From Symbiodinium natans (taxonomy: Eukaryota; Sar; Dinophyceae; Suessiales; Symbiodiniaceae), in contig CAJNDS010002689.1 of NCBI GenBank assembly GCA_905221605.1, positions 159,001-223,000 of the forward strand: a stretch of DNA of 64,000 nt, in the 5' to 3' direction. Both the position numbers and the translations under genes were made by a program. The notes under the pieces were generated by a model, which was not told the DNA's origin, searched no databases, and saw nothing but the letters and a program-made list of their open reading frames with translations. Below are positions 13,195 through 26,668 of the stretch, piece by piece. Position 1 is the first letter of the stretch. The number at the start of each line of letters is the position of its first letter.

Positions 13195-13977
13195 GTGCAT
13201 GTGCACGTTTGTACTTCAGCATCGTGCTGCACGCCATTGTTTGCCAAGTTCGCATTGCAAGAGCTCTACACTTTGTCTTCAGCAATAAAAAAATGCGTGG
13301 ATTTATTGCTCAGGCAAAAGGTGCCAGGGTTGTGCGCTTCATGGCCAAGAGAGCTGCAGACAACAGTTTGCACACGTGCCCTTGTAATCCCCAGGCAGAG
13401 GGCAGTCAAGCAAAACGGAGTACGAGGTCAGATAACAAAAGGCAACCTATCGTACCCTCCGAAGCTCATTAAGCTCATAGCGCAAAGCCCTAAGGCATCC
13501 TGTGGACATAGACTCTCAAGGACCGCGGCCGTTTTGCGACAACTGTTGGACCTTTTCACTGGTGCAAAACCCTGCCTGACAGAGCAGCAAATACGATGTT
13601 ACAACGTGCCCTTTCGACAGGTGTTGACTACGGGGTTGAAAAACGCTTGGGATTTACAGAGGCCGAGGGAGCGGGGGGTGCTGCATTGCATTGCCTTCTT
13701 GCTTCGCGGGTTGGGCTGTTCCTGGGTTGACTTGGCAGGCACCGCACTGAAAGGACCGATTCGCGCACAGATGATTCACGCACTGAGAACGGATTCGCAT
13801 ACTGGATTCGCCGAGTGGAAGAGGGTTTCGTGCACACAGCATGCCTGTGTCCGTGTCCGCACAATTGCTGCCAGTGCTGCGGACAGGATGCACAAGCACT
13901 CTGCAGCTATTCTTCAGCATACATCCTTTCACCTGACATCAGCAAATCATGATGCCAGCCAAGGTCCACACGGATAG
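13195..13977 (+). CDS. hypothetical long ORF
   Basis: This is the longest ORF outside repeats and the retroelement (about 260 codons). The translation has no low-complexity bias, and the part about 130-200 codons from the start (for example LNAW-like and VLHCIAFLLRGLGCSW) looks protein-like. No domain was recognised, and the start is arbitrary. Since the genes recognised here are finely split, an unsplit host gene of this length would be unusual; a decayed retroposed fragment or chance are the alternatives. Confidence 0.2.
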   Translation: MHVHVCTSASCCTPLFAKFALQELYTLSSAIKKCVDLLLRQKVPGLCASWPRELQTTVCTRALVIPRQRAVKQNGVRGQITKGNLSYPPKLIKLIAQSPKASCGHRLSRTAAVLRQLLDLFTGAKPCLTEQQIRCYNVPFRQVLTTGLKNAWDLQRPRERGVLHCIAFLLRGLGCSWVDLAGTALKGPIRAQMIHALRTDSHTGFAEWKRVSCTQHACVRVRTIAASAADRMHKHSAAILQHTSFHLTSANHDASQGPHG

Positions 13978-14792
13978 AAGAGACTTCACGATGGCGTCCT
14001 GTGTCAATGAGAAAACATGACGGTACTTTCGGGAACACATCCCTTGCGACTTGGTGCCAACTGAGCGCAAGACCATGATGCGAGTCCACATGAGCTCGAC
14101 GTCTACCCCAGTACACCTCCAGAAGCGTGGAGGTGCTCCGATTCTTCCCTTCCAAGAAATTGTTTTACCTCGAACATCCCCACCCTCTCTACCCACTCCT
14201 GGGTTGGGCACTCCAGGGATGAGCGTGGAGTAGACCGGGCGAGGAGAAGAGTTGAGTTCAAATCTAACAACCCCAAACCGAGGGTGGGGAAAAAAACGGG
14301 CTGCCTCAGGTGCTTGTTCAATGCAGATATGCTCCACTTGTGGCCAACGTTGTCGGCCTGCGTCAACAAGCCGAAGCGAATCAACATAGCGCTGCAGGCA
14401 TTTCAGATGCTGACTTGAAGCCTCACGGCGTACCACTCCCTATCAACAACCGTGTTCAAAACCTCTTTGTTCCGATCTACCATGAAGCCTTGTTCATGTG
14501 CAACCATCATGCAATGGCTCAGGGAGCTCAAGAAGACAAGCCTGAACCTCGGAGTTCTCCACAAAGCTAGAAGATCCCTTGCCGAACAGAGGCTCGCACG
14601 GAAAAGGTGCAATGCATGATGTGTGTTGGCACTAGCTCGTATTCAGCGCTTGTCTCAAACTCCCGTGGCCTTGTTGATGGAGTAGTTGGTCAAATGGCGG
14701 TAGGCATCCTGTGCTCTCGTAACACCAAACTTATGTCAGCTAAATACGGCTACAGACACAAAAGTGTTTCAAAAGTGTCTCAACTGATACCT

Positions 14793-14876
14793 GCTGCGCA
14801 ATGCTGCGCAATGCTGCGCAATGCTGCGCAATGATGCGCAATGCTGTGCAATGCTGCGCAATGCTGCGCAATGCTG
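14793..14876. repeat. 10-bp minisatellite ATGCTGCGCA
   Basis: About eight tandem copies with single-base variants (ATGATGCGCA, ATGCTGTGCA). Confidence 0.9.
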
Positions 14877-15045
14877 CACCAGCAAGAGAGGTCTACCCGC
14901 TGCTGGGCTTCAGACTGTCAGATGCTTTGGGTCTTTGCTGTAGGGCTTGGAGGCAAAGCGCACGAGGCCTGACTTGTAGAAGCAACATGTGACCACATGG
15001 ACATGTGACAACATGTGACAACCTGTGGCAGCATGTGGGTCAGCA

Positions 15046-15595
15046 GCAGATTCGGAAACTGAAAACGCGCGGATGTGGAAACTGCAAAAACCAAATTCGG
15101 AAACTCGGAAACTAGCAAAACCTGATTCCGGAATTCGGGAAACCAGGATTCGGGAAACCCGCTTATTCAGGAAACTGGAAAACGCGGATTCGGAAACCGG
15201 TGACTCGGGAAACTTCAAAAAACTGAAGGGGCTGATTCGGGAACCCAGGATTTGCGAAACCAGCTGGTTCAGGAAACTGGAGCGTGCGGGCATGAACGTT
15301 ATCATTCCCCCCCAACCCCCACCCCCCCACCCCCAACCCCCACCCCCCCACCCCCGCCCCCACAACCCCCCCCTGAATCGCATGTTCTCAGTTTCCTGAA
15401 TCGCGCAGTTTCCTGAATCGCGTGGTTTCCTGAATCGTAGTTTCCTGAATCGCATGTTTGCAGTTTCTCGATTAGTTTCCTGAATCGCGTAGTTTCCTGA
15501 CTCCTGGTTTCCTGAATCGCATGGTTTCCTGAATCGCGGGGCTGGTTTCCTGAATCCTGGTTTCCTGAATCGCGTCCAGTTTCTGAATCACGCTA
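15046..15595. repeat. minisatellite with opposite orientation on two sides of a C-rich core
   Basis: The left arm (about 15046-15270) carries GATTCGGGAAAC-type units. The right arm (about 15383-15595) carries GTTTCCTGAATC-type units, nearly the reverse complement of the left unit. Between them lies a C-rich core (15306-15372) of CCCCCA-type units. The whole can fold back on itself. Confidence 0.85.
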
Positions 15596-18500
15596 GGACC
15601 GCTAGGATCACAGCATGTGACAGCATGTGACAACTGTTTTCTGCTTCTGGGGAAATCTCCCGATCGCTGGTGAAAATGGGTGCGGAGTCATCTTTTGCCC
15701 GTTTGGTTCGGCTGTTCGTTTTTGATCCGGATTCCGTGGGCGATGTCAAAAAAGCACCTACTTTCACTTTGTCCTCTTGCTTCCGCAGTGGAATAGAGAA
15801 ACAAACCCCAACTTCCTCCACAGCAAATCTTTGCTTTCTCTCTATGGTCGATGCTGATAGGGACACGAGAAATTTTTTGCATAGGAACCACGTGTTTATT
15901 GCTTCTTTACGACTTGAAAAACCTTCATGTCGATCATTGAATCTACGATGAAAATCTCAAGTTCCTTCTCCTCAAAATTTCAATCAGACCGCTTTCCATT
16001 CCTTATTACTAGGCAAAACCTAAAAGTCCTTTCCCTCGATATTGCTAGCGAAAGCTTGACAATGGGCAGCTGTTTCCTTTTGATCCACCAAAAATGGCAA
16101 ACCAAAGCTGGGGAACCCCCATTAATGACAACACGTGTCTACATGTTTGAGCTCGCGTGCTTGACCAGCGAAGCGAGAAACAGAAAGAGATAGAGAGAGA
16201 TAGGGAAAGAGAGAGACAGTACGCATGCGAAGCTTGCGTGACATCTCTGACACGCCTAAATCGATGCCACCGTCCAAAACCATGTTGAACCGTCTGGACC
16301 CTCTTTGTCTTAGTTGTTTTTGTGCCTCAGCCTTTCTGTTTTTAGAAGTCCGGGCTTTCTCACTCCCACAATTCACGGAGCAGGCTGCAAGATTTCGGAC
16401 TCGCAATGTATTTCATTGCAGACTTAGCTTTGAACTTAAACTCGGTTGCGTATGCTGCCTTCCCGGTAGATGTAGGCGCGCAGGGGCTCGTAACTGGTCA
16501 CCTGTTCCGAACACTACCGTTCCAAGCACGGCTCTCTGGACTGCTCGAAGTTGAAACTTGTGGCAGCTGAGGCTACGACCAGCACATACCTCAAGAAACA
16601 CCGAGACTGCACAAAGGCAGACTTAAAGACGGAACGCCTGCTTTTGTTTCACATCGGCACATCATCCTGACTGTTGCTCGGGCACGACTTGCTGTCTGCG
16701 CCACTTTTCTCATCGCAAACACGGTATAGGTTTCTGGTCAACCGCTTCGTCGGCATCTTAGTCAATCCAAGCTAACGAGGCAAACAAAGCGAGGCAACAA
16801 ATTGCCGAAACAAAGCTTTGAAACTACAGCATGACCGATGGTGCAGGTCACCAACTCGGTCAGCCACAAACCCTCAGGTTGCGCCGATGGAAAATGCTGA
16901 ATCTGAAAGACGCTTTTCAGCAATCGTGACGCTTTAAACAGGTTCAAAGATGAAACGCCCGCATCGAAAGCGAAGCGTGTGTCCGTCTGGCCCTCAACAT
17001 CTGCAAATACCCAAAAAACCCGAAACCCTCCAACATCAAGCCTGCAAAGGCAAGCAGCCGTAAGTAAGAACGGGCCTTTCGGGCTTCCGCCATTAATTCA
17101 GAAGCGGCGGAGCTAAAGAAATTTAAAGAAACTTGAATGCAGCCTTGAAGCCTGACAACGACAGCCAGGGCTCAAGGGGGGGACCACTCTCACGCGATCC
17201 CCTGGCATCTTAGCCCCAAGACTTTAAATACAAAGCTCGACACTGCAGGCCACTGCAGGGGTAAGTCTGCAAGTTTCTTGGCTGACTTCGTGGAACATTT
17301 GATTGGTTTGTGCCGCGCTGTGCCTCCGTGAAAAAGAAGTGCAAAGAAAGAGCACAAGCATGACTAGAGTGACTAGAGGTTTGCCAGCGGACTTGTTGAC
17401 AATTATTGTACATATTTTACAATGCCCATCCGAACGTAGAAAACCTGTACATCAGTACATCATTATGCCTTTCTCGAACAGTTGTGAAAGACTGAAAGCT
17501 GCCATCCACGTCCAACTCCACATTTTCCGTGGGCTCCACAGGTCATGCTTCCCTAAGTCACTGGGTCTACAAGGGGGAGTTACAAGTAGATTGCAAACTC
17601 AGCCGAATGATTTGCAGTGGCACAACACACACACGCACACATGCGCGCGCATACACACACGTATGTGCTCTTTCAAATCACAGTTTCAGCCCAACGTGCG
17701 ATCAGACCAAAATCACATGACTTTGCACTCAGGCAATCGCGCGCGCTCACCTCACGAAACAGAATGGCACCGTTCCGATTGAAGAATGGACTGCCAAGAG
17801 TTAGAACACGCGTGCAACATCTTCGTCGCTCTGCCAACAATTCGACATGCCCCGGGAATGCTCCGACAGATGCCACACCTAGACAACCGGAATGCATCGT
17901 TGCAAATCGAACGGCATAGCACAAGTACAGCCAAGCCAACTTGCAAGAAAAATCTGCAGCGGGCTGCTCTGTCTGTTCACAACAGGCTTTGCAGAGTAGC
18001 GATGGATGAATATGCTGACTCATGCCATATCCACGTCTGTTGATGTCTAACTTAGCTGCCAACAGCTTCCACTCAGACCGATTGAACCTATGGTCAGCAC
18101 ATCAAGCAAGAACCAGACACCGTTGAGCTACAGCCGTCATCTGCCCGACGCTCTCACATCCACCTTGTGCAAGCGACAAAGCTGTGGAAGGAATTGTGTA
18201 ATCAATGCGCTGTTGAGTGTGGTCCACCTCGCATAGACCGCAACAAACAGAGGTATCAGAACCAGGACAACCCTGACAAGTCACAGTTGGAAGGTTGAAC
18301 CAATGTGCTAAGTTGACAAAGATCGCTCAGCAAGAAAAATGCCACCAACGCCTGTGGCCCAAAGCCGGCTGCAGAGGAAGCTGGCCAAAGGCATTCCACG
18401 CAGTGAGAAGCAAGAGGGAGTCCTTTGCTGGCAGGAAAGATATCCAGCTATTGACGAACATAGCTAGACCAGTTGTGCCTGTGATGGTAGGCAGCTTGCG

Positions 18501-19294
18501 TAAATCGCTGCAGTCTTCAACGAGACAAGCTCCACATGCCGCAAAAACGCAGTCTCTGCTGCCGCGTCATGCGACAGCACACTCAGCTAATTCCCCCAAT
18601 GTTGCGCTTCAGCCTGCAACATCCCAATCTCACTACCATATCACCGTCCGCCCGCTAGGCAGAGCTAAGAATCTTGTCGGGGCAAAGAAGCCTTAGCTGC
18701 TCACTTGCAACTCACTCATGAACTTTCAGAAAATGGGCTTAAGAGGCCTGTCAGGGATGTAGTTTGTGAGGCTTGGTCTGAAGTTGCAGAGCCTCTGCTT
18801 GCTTCCACGTGGCTATTCTGGCGCACGGTTTAAAAAATGCAGCCCACTTCTGAAAGATCGTCTTCTGCAAAAGATCTTTTCACAGGCAGTGCTTTCGAAC
18901 CTGCAGGGAAGCTCACAAGCACGGCCACTCCCGCTACATACCGTCACAACGATAAGTTGTTACAACTGCCTGCCTGCGCAAAGAAAATGCGCAACTACGA
19001 CCTCCCAGCTGAAGGATGTCAAACTGATCTCGCACACTTGCACAGGCGGGTTGGTGTCCATCACGCCTGCCTGAGGAGGATTGGATGGAACTTGGGAGCA
19101 GAATCTGCAAATGCCTATGAGCACATGTTGCGCAAGGTCGGTGTGACACACTTTCTTTTTGTTTGCTTATGCAAGTTTTACTTGAGTCCCACTCCCTGTC
19201 CTGTGACACGGTGACACCCGAGGCAGTGGGGGATGCGACAGATGTGACCTAGGACTTCTTGCGCTGCGTGTGTTGTAGCGTGCTGTGCAATGAC
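15596..19294. other. no assignable gene
   Basis: Small CA/GA-rich patches occur at 16175-16215 and 17622-17662. Minus-strand frames near 15600-15866 and 16225-16330 look protein-like but match no family. A plus frame at 18295-18696 is open but unrecognised. Confidence 0.35.
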
Positions 19295-19510
19295 TCATGG
19301 GAGAGTCTGTGGTCGTTTATCACGCAGCCAAGTCTCCTCTGGCACGTCTGGCACGTCGTCTGTTGCATCCCAGGGGTCCGGATGGAATGCCATTTCGAAG
19401 GCCTCAACAGATGCTATGCTGACAGATGCAGACTCCAACTCGCCATTGTCCAGCTCAACTGGAGGACTGGCCTCCACATGGTGATATTCAACTGGTCCCC
19501 ATCTCACCAT
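19295..19510 (-). CDS. hypothetical acidic small ORF
   Basis: The ORF starts with ATG at 19510 and ends with TGA at 19295 (71 codons). The translation is acidic and proline-containing (MVRWGPVEYHHVEASPPVEL near the start, WDATDDVPDVPEETW near the end). This is typical of expressed, partly disordered protein rather than of random sequence. It could be a single exon of a larger gene. No family was recognised. Confidence 0.28.
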   Translation of the reverse strand: MVRWGPVEYHHVEASPPVELDNGELESASVSIASVEAFEMAFHPDPWDATDDVPDVPEETWLRDKRPQTLP

Positions 19511-22500
19511 CGCCTACCAGTCCACAGGGCTACGATAGGCTACGTATTCTCTTGAAACGTCCAGCATGCAAGGGCCTACTTGCAGCATCTAAAGGCACAC
19601 ATTGTGCCTTCGGCACTTCGCATCCATACAATCCCGTTACGCGTGGAGAGCGCTTACCCGTCTTTGCAATTCATTTCCCGGCCTTCTCACGTAATGGCTC
19701 GTTTGTAGCCTTTCAGCCTTTGGCCAACGAAAGTGCTCGAGCCAAGAAATCTGCGCGCTTGGGTCTCAGTCTGGCAGGCCTTCCTATGCCTTCCTCACAG
19801 CGAGCATACATGCTTGCTCTGAGTCTCGAAGTTTGCAGCGAATCTGGCATCTGAGTGTGACCGAGGCGTGCACACGCGAAGGTCAAACTTCAAGCCCTGG
19901 ATGAGCAGAGGATTCTCCACGTATCGGGAGACTACTGACCTTGCACAGGACTGCTTCAATCTATGCACAGACGGAGATTACGCAAGACGCACACATGAGA
20001 GCCGGAGGGGCGACTCACTAAGTAAGCACTGCGGAAACTGTATGACTGGACCGGACCAAGGCCAAGGTGATTTTCTTCTCCGCTGTTGAGCGCCTCCAGG
20101 CGCGGATGTTCTGATCCTGAAGACCTTGCTCAATTGGCAGAAGACTCGCCCTTTTTGGTCAAGTGCTGCCAGCCACCATGAACCGAGAAATTGCCTCTGT
20201 ACTCCCCCACATCGGCCCCAAAATCACAACTACGACAACATTATGGCACATAAATGCCTGTAGAGGAATATTTGGTAACCGCATCTGCTTGTATCATACC
20301 AAAGGTGGTAGTATCCTCCCCATCGAAGCATGTTCAAGGTTAGATTAAAGGTTGTAAACATAAGCAATATACCTCAAAGCCTCATAAAAACATGCATACA
20401 TTATACTCACAAATGCATTAGCTGGAAAATAACAGCAAATGATAAATGTTCATTGCTTGCTTTCTGCCTTCAGCTTTTTCGTCTCTTAGGCAACCGCTCA
20501 TGAAGTTTTAAACCGTTTTCTTGTCACCATGTATGTGAAATGGCAGGACACAACTTTGACAAAAATCATTCGTTCAACACGTCTAGCGTCCTTATGAGCC
20601 GACATAAGTTCTCAACGGTTGATGACTTAGCGTCCTTCAGTGTGTCTGTTTCTTCTTATTGTCTTTCAATTTCGCCCTGCCTCTTACACAACGAGCAAAT
20701 AGACCACTACAACTCCAAGAAATCACTTAGTCTGTATATTCGTAACCAAGCCCGCGGTATTTGTTAACCACTCTTCCTGTTCGACCAATTGCAAAACTGA
20801 TGTCATCCGTTACTGGTGTAGCATTGCCATCGAAAAGGGCAAGGACTCTGCCAACTAGTTCAGCGACCGGAGTCGCGCGAAAATCAATAATGCCGGCACA
20901 TCCCACTAAAAGCTGCCAGCTGCTGAGTACGAACACAGCATGTTCGGACTGCGTGCGAGTATGACAGTTCCAGTCTGTACCTGCAGATGCGGCACAACAT
21001 GGAAAAAACAACTATGTTTGAGCAACTTGCTTAGCAAGGCAATGGAAAATGTGGGCACCTCGCCACCCTGGGAAGAAGCTCCCTTGAAGTGTGGGGCCGA
21101 ATACCAGTTGGTCTTTGTTCTTCGACCAGCAACCGAAATCCTGGTGTATTCCATTCGCATACCGCGAACCGGACTTGCAGTACTATGTTGTATTAAGTGC
21201 AAATAAGTCCAACTAAGCTTACACAGAGCCGATACGACCTGCGGCACAAGCCGCTCAACTGGACAGCCAAGATTACAGTATCAACGTCTGCCGATGAATC
21301 ATGCTGCCCGCATCTAGGAACATGAGCATGATGAAGCTTGGAAACCTATGCAAATGTTTGTGAAAGCCGCAGGCACACAATATCTTGATATACTCACGTG
21401 ATCTTTGGAACATTTGGCTATTCTCCCTGCCTCCGTAAATCAGAGCTTCAGATGGCCACACGTGCCGACCGCAAAAGCTCGACAACGTCGCGGCAATAAG
21501 CTACACACCGTCATGGATGCAGGTGTAGCAATTAAGCGGACTTCATGCCCTCTGGGGTTCGACGGTTCGACCACAAGTCTTGAACTCAATAGGCGGCACT
21601 TGGTTATGATTGATTGATTGAACCCACATATTGCGTGCCAAGCTCTCAGTTTGCTGCAACCAGCTCTCGCGGAGCTGCCTCTGCCTCGCTCTCATAGCCT
21701 AGGTTTTTCCGAGCCCGCTTTCGCAACAGCTGGACCAGTATTTTTCAACTGACATGCTGCACACAGCCCTGTATCATGGCTGGCATCCGCGCACCCCTCC
21801 ATCTACGGAGAAATCGATCTATCGATTGATTGGATAATGTGCATGTATCATATACATCGCATATGTATGTGGATCTCCATAAACAAACAGAGAGATGGCA
21901 GATATGCGTACCTTACACTTCCGTCATGTAAGTCATCACACTGCATGCGTGGTAGTACATACATCAAATTAAAGCAATACATTACAATACACTACACGCA
22001 CGCAGGAATACAATTGCGCACGAGTTCGGCAGGAACCTTTGCCTTTTTATGTGAGTTAAGTGCAGGTGCGTGTGTGTGTGTGAAGCGACTCCCGGCTGGA
22101 GTACAGATTGGAGTAAGTCGCACGCATGGGCACTCATGCGCAAGAATCATCGGCCATCAAATATCTGAAGTGTTTCGGGTCTCGGGGCCATATGAGATAT
22201 CTCCAATCTAAGACTTTTTGTGGTGTGGGAACAAGCGAAATTGAAGGAGATGACAATGCCAGATTCCCGATGTCAAACGCGGGGAACAAGTGAAACGCAG
22301 GGGGTCCGACCCAAAAGAAGACGCTCAATGATTGCCTCGCAACAACGTATCTGCACATTCGTTTTTGAATCGAATACTTTGTTGAATTGGATGTGTGATT
22401 TCAGAATGGGTTCAGCACCCATGATTTGGCGAATTGGCATGCATCACAGGCGATAGAGAGGCTACCCCAACAGCGAACAAGAATCAAACGTATGGAGGTT

Positions 22501-22734
22501 CCAAACTGAATTCAAAACACGGGCACACGCAGGGCTTTCCTAAACAGGTTCCACGGCACAGAAACTTTTGCGTGTCTCGAGGCTTAAACCCTAATCCCTA
22601 AACCTATATTTAAAGCCCTAACCGTAAACCCTGAACCCAAGACTATGGAGGAGCATAGTTGCAGCTCTGGAGAGCTTGGGGGAGGGGGGAGGGTTTGAAG
22701 TTTAAGGTTTAGGGGGCTGGGGGGTTTTGACGGG
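19511..22734. other. no assignable gene
   Basis: A minus frame at about 20755-20935 reads coding-like (contains ELVGRVLALFDGNATPVTDD) but has no family match. The remainder is AT-richer sequence without a visible signal. A small CCCTAAA-type patch is present near 22583-22635. Confidence 0.35.
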
Positions 22735-22872
22735 GTTTAGTGGGCTTTGAGGGCTGAGGGGCTGAGGGGCTGAGGGGCTTTGAGGGCTGAGGGGCTGAGG
22801 GGCTGAGGGGCTGAGGGGCTGAGGGGCTGAGGGGCTGGGGGGCTGGGGGGCTGGGGGGCTGAGGGGCTGAAG
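22735..22872. repeat. GAGGGGCT minisatellite
   Basis: Tandem GGGCTGAG/GGGCTGGG/GGGCTTTG units, about 8 bp each, on the G-rich strand. Confidence 0.9.
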
Positions 22873-22949
22873 CTACGATGCACATGTCTCACATGCATGT
22901 GCATGCCCTCATTCTTGGAACAGTAGAATATCATGACTGCACACGTTGA

Positions 22950-23195
22950 TTTTTCAAAAACCAGCAATATTGAACGCTCATGCATGGACATGTGGAATTC
23001 AATCATTGGTTCTTTCCAAAACCAGCAATTGAATCTTCATGCATGCACATCATGGACATGTTGAATTCAATCATTGTTTTGGCTTTCTTCAAAAACACAC
23101 AATTGAATGATCATGCATGGACATGTTGAATTCAACCGTTGGTTGTTTTTTTCTAAAACCAACAATTGAATGCTCATGCATGGACATGTTACCAT
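22950..23195. repeat. 60-65 bp tandem repeat
   Basis: Four to five copies of a unit containing TTCAAAAACCAGCAATTGAA, then TCATGCATGGACATGTTGAA and ATTCAATCATTG. Copies differ by substitutions and small indels. The array abuts the (GT)n tract. Confidence 0.85.
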
Positions 23196-23261
23196 GAGAT
23201 TCCTTTTCTTTGTTCTTGTTTGCCACATAGTTCTCTTCCAAGAGAAAAGACACCTTGTGTC

Positions 23262-23484
<223 letters not shown>

Positions 23485-23769
23485 GGTACCCTCTTAAAAA
23501 AAAAACATTGTAGTTTTTGGGGTAAAAAAAGACTACGTCTTTGTTTGGATTGTTTTTTGTCATTTGGTTCTCCAGGTATGCGAAATATCTTATTCTTAAA
23601 TATATTTATTCCTACATCATACACAGCGAATCTGCGAAGCACGTCGCTGATGTCTCGACGCAAGATGCGGCGAGCATAGAAATATAAGCATATGTGCCAT
23701 ATATGATCAGGGCCCGCCCGATCCACCCCCCCCCCCCCCATGGCGTGGTCCCCCCCTCCCCCTGTGATG

Positions 23770-24085
23770 TGGTTGGGAGGTTGGGGTTAGTGTGTAAGGT
23801 TCAGGGTTTAAGGTTTCTGCGCTGTCACGCAATGTGTAGGTTCAGGGTTTCAGGTTTCAGGTTTCAGGTTTAGGGTTTAGGGTTTAGGGTTTAGGGTTTA
23901 GGGTTTAAGGTTTGCCCCCTCTCCTGTGAGGTGCGTTTGGGGGTTGGGGGTTTGAGGGCTTAAGGTTTAGAGTTTAGGGCTTAGGGCTTTGGGTTCAGGG
24001 TTTAAGGTTTAGGATTTAGGGCTTAGGGGTTAGGGGTTAGGGGTTAGGGTTTAGGGTTCAGGGTTTAGGGTTTAGGGTTTAGGGT
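23770..24085. repeat. degenerate telomere-like repeat (TTTAGGG type)
   Basis: The patch contains several exact tandem TTTAGGG units (about 23866-23910 and 24044-24085) among TTCAGGG, TTAGGGG and TTTAAGG variants. Orientation is opposite to the patch at 4385-4775. It lies inside the window with unique sequence on both sides. Confidence 0.8.
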
Positions 24086-24299
24086 CCTCTGAGCCTGTGG
24101 CCGCGGTGTCCTGGTCTGTTTTGGTCCTCCGGTGCCCTGGTCCTGTAGCCTTCGTCCCCTAGTCCTACGGCCCCACGGTCCTCTGGTCCATCTGGTCCCT
24201 CGAAGCACAGGAGCAAGAAGAACACCGACAAGAACCTGAACACCAATACCAAAAAAAATCAAACAACAGAAACCAAACAGCGACGACGAGCGAAGAGGA

Positions 24300-25060
24300 C
24301 AGCGGCAGCGGCAGCGGCAGCAGCAGAGACAGCCATGCGAGGACGCCGCCGGAACAGCTGATGCGCGTTGTCTCCTGTGTTCTCTCTGCGCCAAAGCGGC
24401 TGATGCTCATGATGCTGGCTTGGCGGCCCGTGCTGGGGCAAAGCCTGAGCAGCTGATGCTGATGATGCTCGCTTGGTGGCCCAGGCCAGGAGCAAGAGTC
24501 CCAAGACCGGAACCGATGCAAAAGCAACCAGGAAGTACAAACGAAGTTTAGTTGAGGAGTTCTTAAGGTGTGGTGTTTCATACAAGCCAAATTACATTTC
24601 ATTACGAAGCGGGGCCAGAGGAGAATTTCACAGGGTGTGTATAAAATTTTAAATAGGTCGAAGGGCGTAGCCTCTTTCTATGTTTGTTTTACTTGGATGT
24701 TTTTACGAACGAAGCTGTGGCTTCTCATACACAAGTCTATTGACATCTCATTAAGAGGCCCCAGGAGAGGATTTCACAGGGTGTGGACTTGAGGTATTGA
24801 GTTCTTTTCTTGGGTTGCGGGCTTCATATATAAAAGCAGTTTTTCAATATACTAGGAAGGAAGACTAGATGAGGATTTTTGAGGCTGTAACCTCTGCAGA
24901 GAAAGTTCTGATGAGGTTTTGTTACGGACAGGCAGGCCCCAGAAGAGGATTGCATAGGGCGCGGCTTTGAATAGGCAAGTTTAGGTGTCTAAATGGATGT
25001 ATTACGAATGAGGCCAGAGGATTTCTCACAGGAAGATCTCTAAGTGGCCTTTTCATATAT
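24300..25060. repeat. (CGGCAG)n and dispersed GGCCCCAGGAGAGGATTTCACA repeats
   Basis: A short CGGCAG run (24301-24330) and two related 45-bp GCTGATGCTCATGATGCT-type copies (24400-24480) are followed by four degenerate copies of GGCCCCAG(A/G)AGAGGATTTC at about 24610, 24760, 24935 and 25010. The last set has a spacing of about 80-175 bp. Confidence 0.6.
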
Positions 25061-25129
25061 TCCGAATTAGGTCTAAATATCACTTTGATGTGCCCGAAAC
25101 GCCTTGCGACCTACATCATGGGGAGGGAG

Positions 25130-25435
25130 GGTGAGCATATATATATATATGTATACACATACATATACATATACTCATATACTCACACGTATATATAGAG
25201 ATACATATACGTATACATATGTACACAATATTAACATTAATATTAATATTTTTCATTAATATCAATATTAACATTGATATCGATATTGATATTGATATTA
25301 ATATTAATGTTAATATTAATATTAATATTAATATTAACATTAATATTAATATTAATATGAATATTCATATATATATATAGGTTGATATATATATATATGT
25401 ATGTATGTAGGTATGTATGTATGTATGTATGCGTG
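25130..25435. repeat. AT-rich microsatellites
   Basis: (AT)n, TATACATA and a long TTAATA/TTGATA array (about 25225-25365), ending in (GTAT)n. Confidence 0.95.
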
Positions 25436-26668
25436 CGTGTGTGTCGCCATGCACTGCTTCCGTGCCCAATGGCTCTCGATGGCGCGCGCCAGGAATTCAT
25501 CGCCGTTGAGACGAGGGCCGGCGCCACCCCACCTGAATGCATTAAAAGCGGTGCAGGCGCCTTGCGTTCCCTCCCGATATTGATAGTATCCCCTGAAGGA
25601 CGCCGCGTATCTACGCTCACCACTTTGTATAAAGAACCCTAGATACGCTCACGAGTAACAGTAGTTTAAACCCTACCTCATATATCATCTAGATATTATG
25701 TTGAAAGCCTGTGTCTACATGAGATGCTTCTGACAAATGAACGAAATGACTCCGGCAGAAACCGCCATAAGCTTGTCAAAGTGCTCCTGAAATAGTTGAT
25801 CTGGAGCGAAGGTGTCCAAGAGCCTGACTGATACAGGCTGCGCACGCTTTGGAGAGTTCGAGAGACTGCATGCTCAATGTGAGAAACAACCACGACAACA
25901 AGGTCCACTCCACATCGGATGGGCATCGAGCCTGGATACTGGCTCCTCGCGCCAACCATGCGGGCCTGCAGCCAAAAACAACGGAAGCATCATGGGAAAT
26001 TCCTTCGCAGTCAATGAGAATCGCAAAGAAACTGCATCATGTTCGGTAGCATCCTGTGCAGTGGCAAGCCATCCGTCCTATGCCTGTCTTAAGCTGGACA
26101 ACTACGGCCTATGAAGTGTCATTCCTGCGGAATGCCGTTGAGGTGGAAACAAGAGAAGACACTGGAACCGACGACGAGCCTAGCATGCACCGACGACACT
26201 CATTGGAAGGGAACCGTGTGCAAAACATGCAAAAAGGATGCTTCAACCACAATAAGCACCGAAGGAGAGAATGACAAAGAGGAGAAGGAAGAGAAGGAGG
26301 AGGAGGAGGAGGAGAAAGAAGGAGGAGGGGAAGGATGGAAGGGAGACAGGAGAGGGGAGACAGGGAAGGGGAGCGAGAGAGAGACACGGAAAGAGTGAGA
26401 AGTGTAAATGATCTTTTGCACACGGCAGGAGCAAGACGTAACCGAGCAATAACGGAAAACACTCCAAAGAAAGTCTGAGCCTCAGTGAGACAAGACTTCA
26501 GCTCAGCGTCTGCCGTCTGTCAAGACTACGCAACTGATGGAACCTCTACTTGCAGACCAAATATACTTGAGATCGGGGCCACGAAAGCTAGAAACGCGGC
26601 TGACAAGCAAGCTTTTTTCGAGTCAGGCACGACAGCAGGGCCTGACCAAGACGGAGGGGGAAGCCTGA
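25436..26668. other. unassigned, plus-strand coding-like pieces
   Basis: A plus ORF starting with ATG near 25470 and ending at 25642 (starts MALDGARQEFIAVETRAGAT) and a plus frame at 26090-26240 (contains NAVEVETREDTGTDDEPS) look translated. A GA-rich patch follows at 26275-26397. No family was recognised, and neighbours on the same strand are lacking. Confidence 0.25.

Noticed and set aside
21540-21620. GGTTCGA words resembling a tRNA B box
   Set aside because: No A box or cloverleaf could be drawn around this or the similar words near 41890 and 51438.
26111-26398. Cys-rich plus ORF (CHSCGM...CKTCKK) as a zinc ribbon
   Set aside because: Spacing fits no known zinc finger, an overlapping frame looks more protein-like, and the tail is a GA repeat.
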